DNA from: Limnomonas spitsbergensis
Taxonomy: Eukaryota > Chlorophyta > Chlorophyceae > Chlamydomonadales
Reading direction: 5' to 3'
Assembly: GCA_037349105.1 (NCBI GenBank)
Contig: JAYJMM010000009.1
Span: 2,170,001-2,234,000, forward strand
DNA: 64,000 nt
Shown here: piece by piece, positions 58,501 to 64,000 of the stretch
Layout: each line of letters starts with the position of its first letter
Numbering within the stretch: the stretch's first letter is position 1
Program-made: the position numbers and the translations under genes
Notes under the pieces: generated by a model
The model's database searches: none
Seen by the model: the letters and a program-made list of their open reading frames with translations, nothing else
What the model was told of the DNA's origin: nothing

Positions 58501-60690
58501 GACGTGTAGCTGATTCATGAAGAAATTAGCCCTGGCTCTTTCAAAATGCAACACGCACCCATCATGTAATCTGATTGCAATTTGAGCGCCGTGGAGAAGT
58601 CAGAGACGGCAGACTGCAGCTGGTTTCGCTCAGCGCGGATCTTGCCGCGGGCCACAAGCGCTGCGCATGGGACAGCATGGAGCAGCAGCATGAGGCATGG
58701 ACAGCATTAGGGCGCATGGGGCAGCATGGGGATACATGGGGCAGTATCGAGTATCATGAAGCAATATCGTGGTGTATAGGCAGCATTAGGGCACATAGGG
58801 GGTGCATGGGGCAGCATGGGGCAGTATAGGGTATCATGAACCAGGATCGTGGTGCATGGACAGCATTAGGGCGCATGGGGGGTGTATGGGGCAGCTTGGG
58901 GCAGTATGGGGATGTGTGGGACAGCATGAAGCAGGATCGTAATGCATGGACAGCATTAGGGTGCATGGGGCAGCATGGGGTTGCACGAAGCAGGATAAAG
59001 TTGCATGGACTGCATTAGGGTGCATGAGGATGCATATGGCAGTATGGGGTGTGCATGGACAGCATTAGGGCGCATGGGAAGTGCATGGGGATGCATGGGG
59101 ATACATGGGGATGCATTGGGCAGTATGAGGTTGTATGAAGTAGGATACTGGTGCATGGACAGCATGAGCGTGCATGGGGCAGCTAAGGGATGCATGGGGC
59201 AGTATAGGGGTGCATGGATAGCATTAGGGCGCATAGGGGGTGCATGGGGCAGCACGGGGATGCCTGGGGCAGCATGCGGCAGTATGGGGTCGCATGTAGC
59301 AGGATCGTGGATCATGGACAGCATTAAGGCGCATGGGGGATGCATGGGGAAGCATGGGAATGTATGGGGTGGTACGGGGTTGCATGTAGCAGGATCGTGG
59401 TGCATGGACAGCATTACAGCGCATGGGGGGTGCACAGTGAAGCATAAGGATGCATAGGTCAGCATGGGGATGGACTGAGCAGTATGAGGGTGTATGGGGC
59501 GTTCCGGTGGTGCATGGGAAGCATGGGGATGCATGGGGATGGATGGTGTTGTATGCATGGTCCTGACGTGTCATGAATGCTGGTGAATGCATGGGGAGGT
59601 ATTGCATGGGGAGCTTGCTTGGGGACGTTTCAACCCATCGCAGCCCTGGCCCATTCTGGTGCTGGTGCACTGCAGGTAAATCAAATGCATGTGAATTGTC
59701 TACTGCATACACTGATCTCAATCCCATGCATGCGGGCGCGTCTCATGGCCCAAGACCTGATTTCACCCTAATGCTTACATGCGCATGGGTGTATCTGGTG
59801 GCCTTATCTACCTTCCTGCCTATATGGGAAGTGGGCATGTCTGGTGGCCCAAGGCTCGACTCTGCCCTGTCACTTGGAGGTTCTTGATACAGCATCTATG
59901 CTTTAGGGCGGGGTGCTTGAAGTCCCTCTCCTCTCCATCTTTCTCCACTACCCCCTAGGCCATCCCTTCCCTCCCCCCTCTCCTCTGCCTCTAACCATTA
60001 TCCATATACAAAGCTGCCAATACCCTCGCTTCCTCCTCCTCTCCCCGCCCTTCTCCCATTCAGTCGCACCATGTGCAGTGGTGCAAGGTTACAGAACTGT
60101 CATGCAGGGGGCTACCTGGGGGGAGTACAGCCCTTCCTGACCAGATGCCCTAACACCAGTTCACACATCCCCCACATGACGTGCACGCATAGCCATCTCC
60201 AATTCTCCATGCCATGGGCATGTCCAGTTGTCCACCCATGCCATGGGTGGGCATTTCTGGTAGGGCTCGTGGACAGTGTCGCACCTCGGGCGCAGCTCGG
60301 CCAATCCGAAATCACCCCGTCCAGCTCAGAAAGCGCCCCGTCTACGTTGCCGCTCTGGTACAGTGCCTCAGCGCGCAGCACCCTCGGGGCAGCTGCTTTG
60401 GCTGGCTGCTTGGGTCGCGGCGCTTTCCCGTGGACACCTGGCAAGGTGCGGTTAGGTAGTTGTTACACAGCTTGCTTTCTCTTTCTTTTTCGCCGAAAGT
60501 TACCCTAAGGTGGGTGAGGGGGGGGATCCAGAGCAAGGGGCAGCGGAGCCCTAACGAGCGGAACAGCAACATGGCGGCAAGCTGCTCTCCATAGGGATTT
60601 CACAAATAAACGAAACGCTGTTTAGCGCCTACCTTCCGGCTATCCCTACGTACCTTCATCTGCAGCGCACATGGACGCGGAGCATCCCAT
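55477..60690 (-). CDS. Gene 5: N-acylated TPR-RING protein, probable E3 ubiquitin ligase
   Basis: Six exons (60690-60654, 60437-60285, 58660-58559, 57559-57470, 57076-56864, 55574-55477) total 693 nt, 230 residues plus stop, all five introns phase 1. It begins MGCSASMC, fitting N-myristoylation at Gly2 and palmitoylation at Cys3. TPRs lie at about 31-64 (RVLRAEALYQSGNVDGALSE), 64-97 (ALVARGKIRAERNQLQSAV) and 98-131 (ALHLRARAHLDLGQLEEASK, ending KLDPEN). A helix and Ser/Asp-rich linker follow. The RING (C3HC4) uses Cys190, Cys193, Cys205, His207, Cys211, Cys214, Cys225 and Cys228. RING proteins usually recruit E2 enzymes, TPRs bind protein partners, and the acyl group would place it at a membrane. 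The particular family is not known to me. Confidence 0.9.
55671..55830 (-). pseudogene. Relic copy of gene 5 exon 6 start
   Basis: Minus-strand CCCTAG, then a segment aligned to the exon start; CTACATGCGGCG parallels CTCCATGCAGCG. It reads VSPQPLSTCGVSLDV, having lost the RING Cys pattern. A further CAACCCATACTGCATTGAGG duplication lies beyond. Confidence 0.65.
55831..56230. other. Gene 5 intron 5, non-repetitive part
   Basis: Mixed sequence with a GAGG and TTGAGG bias (minus-strand CT tract) and a short G run at 56,100. No exon seen. Confidence 0.45.
56296..56850 (-). repeat. 85-90-bp tandem copies of gene 5 exon 5 donor region
   Basis: CATACCGTCCATCCCTCCACC, CCACCCACCTCTCGTACC, C runs and CCATACACTCGCACAGTCAC repeat about six times. 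On the minus strand TGGACGGTATGCGGGGTGACT parallels the true exon end and donor TGGACCGTACGAGGGGTGAGT. One more copy is at 57,150-57,200 in intron 4. Confidence 0.82.
56864..57076 (-). CDS. Gene 5 exon 5, helix, linker and first RING cysteines
   Basis: Acceptor GCTTGTCCAG, donor ACGAGGG before GTGAGT, 213 nt, phase 1. Encodes NGQLQALKEDIQRARARA, a Ser/Thr/Asp linker, then KKLCMVCMDRTR. Confidence 0.88.
57180..57335. other. Poly-C tract
   Basis: Runs of up to 16 C interspersed with TCTCC. On the gene 5 sense strand these are G runs with quadruplex potential. No coding content. Confidence 0.7.
57336..57376 (-). pseudogene. Relic copy of gene 5 exon 4 end and donor
   Basis: Reads ASKYNGEASKLNP before GTTTGT, against ASKDYGEASKLDP before GTAAGT in the true exon. 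The donor has decayed. Confidence 0.82.
57470..57559 (-). CDS. Gene 5 exon 4, TPR 3
   Basis: Acceptor GCTCCCTGTAG, donor GGATCCAG before GTAAGT. Encodes LHLRARAHLDLGQLEEASKD then YGEASKLDP, the canonical TPR end with the Pro of position 32. 90 nt, phase 1. Confidence 0.9.
57625..57855. repeat. Tandem duplication, about 100 bp twice, in gene 5 intron 3
   Basis: GAGCTACTCGTGGGTCTCATTGGCC-type sequence occurs at about 57,682 and 57,813, both preceded by CTCCAAAGGCTC and CTCCAGAGCAT blocks, about 130 bp apart. Confidence 0.8.
58061..58115 (-). ncRNA. Near-perfect 26-bp hairpin in gene 5 intron 3
   Basis: Left arm TATTTTTAGCCAGCACTACC continuing ATTGCT (58,061-58,086), 3-nt loop, right arm 58,090-58,115. 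Only one position mismatches, and in minus-strand (transcript) sense it becomes a G-U pair. It could be a small-RNA precursor, a foldback element, or chance duplication. The loop is short for a typical pre-miRNA. Confidence 0.4.
58559..58660 (-). CDS. Gene 5 exon 3, exactly one TPR
   Basis: Acceptor CCATGCGCAG, donor ATGATGG before GTGCGT. 102 nt equals 34 codons, the TPR repeat length. Reads LVARGKIRAERNQLQSAVSD then FSTALKLQSDYMM. Phase 1 both sides. Confidence 0.85.
58664..59580. repeat. GCATGGGGCAGCATGGGG-type array next to gene 5 exon 3 acceptor
   Basis: About 20-bp words (GCATGGGGCAGCATGGGG, GGATGCATGGGG) are organised in larger units of about 100-130 bp carrying GCAGGATCGTGGTGCATGG and ACAGCATTAGGGCGCATGG. 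On the minus strand it is pyrimidine-rich, and CATGCTGTCCATGC resembles the true acceptor tract CATGCTGTCCCATGCGCAG. Confidence 0.85.
59581..60284. other. Gene 5 intron 2, right part
   Basis: Single-copy-looking sequence with CT-rich stretches (59,925-60,060) and no exon of matching phase. CCATGCCATGGGCATGTCC at about 60,208 is a short palindrome-rich spot. Confidence 0.4.
60285..60437 (-). CDS. Gene 5 exon 2, TPR 1
   Basis: Acceptor CACCTTGCCAG; 153 nt with a Lys/Pro/Ala-rich lead (VHGKAPRPKQPAKAA) and a TPR ending DWPSCAR; donor GCCCGAG before GTGCGA, phase 1. Confidence 0.88.
60654..60690 (-). CDS. Gene 5 exon 1, acylation motif
   Basis: ATG at 60,690-60,688 in CTTGCCATGGGATGC. It encodes MGCSASMCAADE; donor GATGAAG before GTACGT, phase 1. 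An in-frame TAG follows directly in the intron. Confidence 0.8.
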
Positions 60691-60735
60691 GGCAAGTGTG
60701 CGTGTGTGTGCTGTTGCAGCGTAAGCGCAGTCACC

Positions 60736-60750
60736 CTATATATTTTTTTT
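60736..60750 (-). promoter_or_regulatory. Possible TATA box of gene 5
   Basis: On the minus strand AAAAAATATATAG lies about 50-60 bp upstream of the ATG. This fits a short 5' leader. Only the motif supports it. Confidence 0.3.
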
Positions 60751-61690
60751 CAAGGACCTCGCCGCTCCTGGCAGCACAATGGTGGGGACGCTAGAAAGAG
60801 AAGCTAAAATGGTGTGTGCGTGTCATGATGTGTGTGTGTGTGTGTTTCCTTCGAGCTGTACGACGAATGCTGGTGAGCAGTTATGTAAGCGTGGTTTATG
60901 ATTTGGCTGCAACAATCGCATACGCGCATCGCAACATGCTGTGTCACCTGTCGCTGTCGTATCCTCGCCGAATCCAGGACTGGTGTGTAGCTGACGGATG
61001 TGACGCCGCCTTGTAGCAGAACTTGAACCTCAGCTCAAGAAATGGATCAGATAAATCTCTGAATGGATTGAGGCAGGAACCCCTCACTTCCATTTATATT
61101 TCTTCCTTTTCCTGCCCCTCTCTTTCATTACAAATCTTCAGGGAAAGAAAAAGAAGGGGAATATATTTAGTGCACAGACAACTGAAGGGACAAAAGGCTG
61201 CAAAAGTGAGGACACTCCATTGAAAAAATGAGGACACTCAAGTGAAGGCACTGAGAAGTCTATGTCTCAACCAAATCTCCCACGTCTTGCACAGATGCTA
61301 GGGCATCCTACCCATGCGGCCATGCCCACGTGTTCGAGAATTGTATACCGGTACCGTACTGCCACGATGTTTTGGGCGTTTGATGCCTATGGGGGTCCGT
61401 TTTGAGGCCTTGTAAACTATCCTGGGGGTTCGCTTTGGGGATTCGCTGAAGCCTTCAATATATTCCTGTATTATGAAGTTGGGGGTAGCTTTCTCCCCAG
61501 AATTAACAGCAATTAATGGCATTGGCGTGTCCCTCAGTGGTCATCTCATCGGGAAACTGTACCGTAAGCTACGGGTGGTCGGGGAGGAGGGGTGGTGCCC
61601 TCCATAGTGAAGAACCCGATTTGTAGACGGCACAGAAGAGTGTCGGCGGTGTGTCACTGAAATGCCACACTTGGGTTGAAAATGTGTGGT
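60751..61690. other. Upstream of gene 5, no gene found
   Basis: GT microsatellite (60,811-60,845), mixed sequence and a TACCGGTACCGTAC palindrome cluster at about 61,346. No supported coding region. Confidence 0.4.
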
Positions 61691-61707
61691 GATTCGAATC
61701 ATAAGGT

Positions 61708-61949
61708 CAATAACGTTACACCTCTGGGCCCGCTCTAAGCTCGGCCGCGTGGGCGCCCAACTGTTCAGAAGGGAGTTGAGGAGGCACTAAAAGGAAGAGA
61801 GTGGGAAAGGAACAAAAGGAGAGGCCGGGAAGGCTAAGCAGACCAAGTCCAACACTTGAGTTCCACTAGAGACTACCCCTCAACAAAGCCTCTAAGAAAA
61901 GAAAAGTCCAGGAAAGCAAGCGTATCCCACCCCTACTTGGCCGCGAGGG
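61708..61949 (+). mobile_element. Family B insertion with 13-bp flanking direct repeats
   Basis: CGAATCATAAGGT occurs at 61,695-61,707 and 61,950-61,962, flanking a 242-bp segment. The segment starts with the family B head (GTTACACCTCTGGGCCC, CTCGGCCGCGTGGGCGCCCA), has a purine-rich middle, and ends CTTGGCCGCGAGGG, itself like part of a family B head. A 13-bp target duplication would fit a retroposed (SINE-like) element; no poly(A) tail is seen. Confidence 0.55.
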
Positions 61950-61962
61950 CGAATCATAAGGT

Positions 61963-63600
61963 AATCTAACATGTCCGCTGCATTTGCTGGATTATTCTTG
62001 CTGCTGTCCTCTGATGTTTTGAGCAGATTTTGAGTGAGGTTCCCTGGTTGTTTGCAGCAACTTGCACCATTTCATCTTCCCAGGGCGTTGGTCGGTTCGT
62101 CCCCCGGATGGCTTATGAGGTATGTAGCGGCCGCGGTGTCTGCAAGGCGGCATCAAGCAAAGACTGATGAAGACTGCGGCGATGATGAACATATGTCATG
62201 TGAAGGTCATGGCCTCACTCAGGCCGTGATGTAGCTGAATTGTTGCGTAGGCCGTTCCTAATATGAAAATATGTTTACTTCCTTAGAAGTAAGTGGACTA
62301 GCTCAGCGTTATGCCTAGCGCCACACAAGGCCTAGACATGCTTTGGGCTCTTGATTTCCTGAAAAGACTCTCCTAGCCAGGTCGTAGGGCGCCTTAATGG
62401 CCAAAAGAGCATGAGGGGGGGCGGGGATTTTTCACCCCGGCAAATCAACACGACAGCTCAGGAGCAGAGATTCCTAGCCAAGGAAGACTGCGCCAAGCAA
62501 AACGATCAGAAGTAGAGGTAGGTTGACAGTATGGCCTCTTGGCGATGTGGTAAGGCCTTCGTTCACATGACTGATGACTCATCAGCTCTAGTTGTTTTGT
62601 GATTCTGTGACGCACAGTCACCTCATTGGTCCGAATCGAAGACAAACAGCTGGTGTGGAAAACGTGAGAAGTGAAGCAAATGGTTTAAGTTTAAAACGGT
62701 GCATGCTCGCTGGGCCCTGCTGAACGCTCGACTGCGTGGGGCTGGTAGGTAATGACTAAGGTCGATTCCAGCGACCATGCACAGCCCAGCGGGACCATGC
62801 CATGTGCAGCCATGTTCTACCCTCCTATATGAAGGGGCAGGAACATGAAAACCAGCGATCTCGACAGGGGGAGAGAGAAGCTTGTGTGGCAGATTCGATC
62901 TCCCAAACTTTGAGTATTAGTAGCTCGCACAATTCAAGGAATGCAGTTCCCACAATCATGCAAGCCACCCAGCAGTGTGGACTGACTCAGCCGGAAGCTG
63001 GTGAGTAGCTAGCTGACGTCACCCAGGTTCGCGAAGCTTTGCTTCCTGTGGTGATGGAGCAAGCGGTGCAAAACAACAGCGACAAACTATTTTCAGAGTG
63101 CGTCGCGACAGCGCCAGTGGACAGCATCGGTGTCAGACAGCACTTGAAGTTCGAAACGAACCTCCGCGGAAATCTGCGGAAGTACCGTTGATGCTTGATA
63201 GATCGATCGTCAGTTATGAAGCTTTAGAAACCTACCAGTATCCCAGCACATAGATATAGAACGCCGTAATAACATTCTGTCATTCTCACCTCTCGAGCAC
63301 AGCCTACGTGCCAATTGCGCGCTCACGTGCGGTGCTTACATGGCATTTTCGAATTCGCCTCTTCTTTGAAATTCGGTCGAAACCCCGCCCATTTCCCTCC
63401 GCCTCGCGCGAGGGCATGCTCGTTTGCTGCAAGATTGATTGCTGGCAACCTTGACCTCATTCTCAAGCACGTGAAACAAAAGCCCTTCCGCTCCAACTTG
63501 AAATCTCTGGTCTTAATACTGGGAGCAATATCAACTGCTTGATTGCACTCAGGCGGCAGGCTGCTCACACTTCATTTGAAATCCACAGGAGAGGTCGGTT
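61963..63600. other. Region with no confident gene; one protein-like short frame
   Basis: The plus frame 63,009-63,191 reads LADVTQVREALLPVVMEQAV and ends FETNLRGNLRKYR then TGA. Its composition is protein-like, but it has no start codon or clear acceptor; CACCCAG at 63,021-63,026 could be one. A diverged family B piece is at 62,703-62,745 (GCTGGGCCCTGCTGAACGC). Confidence 0.35.
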
Positions 63601-63787
63601 CAGTCCAACTGCCCGCCCTCATCTTCCATGCTGAACGCCACAGCGACTCCTGGCCTCCACCCGATGCTTTCACCAAGGCCACATTTTGGACCAGCAGGAA
63701 GCGGTGCTAGCTCAAGGGCCTCATTCGGGACAACCCGTCCCCAACTGGGTAGGACTACTCCAACTCCTACCAGTCCTGCCCGGAGGC

Positions 63788-64000
63788 TGCAGCCATCACA
63801 TCATCACGCTCTCCGCCCCTCCAGCGCCTCAATTGGAGGCATTGCCATCCGGAGGACGCATGGCACAATCTGCAACAAAATCCTTGTCAGCTGGGGATGG
63901 CCCCGCGGCCACCATCTTGCCCTCAGCCCCTCCAGCTGTTCATTCGGAGGCTTGGATATCAGGAGGAAACATGGCACAAACGGTGACGAAGTCACCGTCA
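63788..64000 (+). CDS. Possible partial exon with 37-residue repeats, cut by the window end
   Basis: After a possible acceptor GGAGGCTGCAG the frame reads HHIITLSAPPAPQLEALPSG, GRMAQSATKS, then a second unit SAPPAVHSEAWISGGNMAQ. The units are 111 bp (37 codons) apart. In this frame 10 of about 23 differences between copies fall in third positions, many synonymous, which mildly favours coding. Other plus frames are also open, one from ATG 63,628. Confidence 0.35.

Noticed and set aside
63001..63027. 26-nt intron GTGAGT to CACCCAG joining two short frames
   Set aside because: Too short for a spliceosomal intron without further evidence, and the joined frame has no recognisable domain.
1..64000. 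tRNA and rRNA genes
   Set aside because: No cloverleaf with A and B boxes and no conserved rRNA segments noticed; GGTTCAA-type words in the satellite lack tRNA context.

Overview
The window reads as nuclear DNA of a eukaryotic green alga. Genes are split by GT-AG introns. TTTAGGG (plant/green-algal telomere type) motifs recur inside the chromosome. One gene encodes a signal-peptide, Pro/Ser-rich, single-pass wall/surface-type protein. Tandem repeats fill roughly half of the window. The exact species cannot be read from the sequence; a prasinophyte such as Cymbomonas is only a guess.

I could reconstruct five multi-exon genes by hand from splice sites, phase matching and protein composition. 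(1) Minus strand, 13,968 to 4,962 and probably further left: a low-complexity N-terminal half followed by coiled coil, nine exons seen. (2) Minus, 19,180-16,249: two large exons, 885 residues, Ser/Ala/Pro/Gln-rich, unrecognised. (3) Plus, 24,257-34,602: nine exons, 645 residues, a type I membrane protein with signal peptide, about 220 residues of Pro-rich linker, an ectodomain, one membrane span and a 50-residue tail. (4) Minus, 39,341-38,188 plus a candidate upstream exon near 42,050: Gly/Ala/Ser-rich. (5) Minus, 60,690-55,477: six exons joined only by phase-1 introns, giving a complete 230-residue protein with an N-terminal acylation motif (MGCSAS), three TPRs and a C-terminal RING finger. 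A further exon may run off the right edge.

The outstanding feature is the relation between exons and repeats. In genes 1, 3 and 5, and probably 4, many intron-filling tandem repeats are copies of the neighbouring exon-intron boundary: splice donor or acceptor plus a stretch of exon, often decayed by stop codons or lost splice dinucleotides. Examples are three GGGTGAGTGG donors 44 bp apart, three acceptors 60 bp apart, six acceptor regions about 130 bp apart, and relic copies of a last exon and of a TPR exon. The 34-bp array of about 108 units (1,290-4,961) starts exactly at a gene 1 splice donor. Introns here seem to have grown by repeated tandem duplication across splice junctions.

Other repeats: a 22-bp array of about 98 units (39,522-41,672), an 11.5-kb, 42-bp satellite (43,180-54,660), a 60-bp array after gene 3 (34,741-35,300), a 58-bp array (9,690-12,300), a MITE-like family with terminal inverted repeats (three copies plus fragments), and a dispersed GTTACACCTCTGGGCCC family, one member of which has 13-bp flanking direct repeats. 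Very long open frames inside the arrays are arithmetic by-products of stop-free units and are not annotated as genes.
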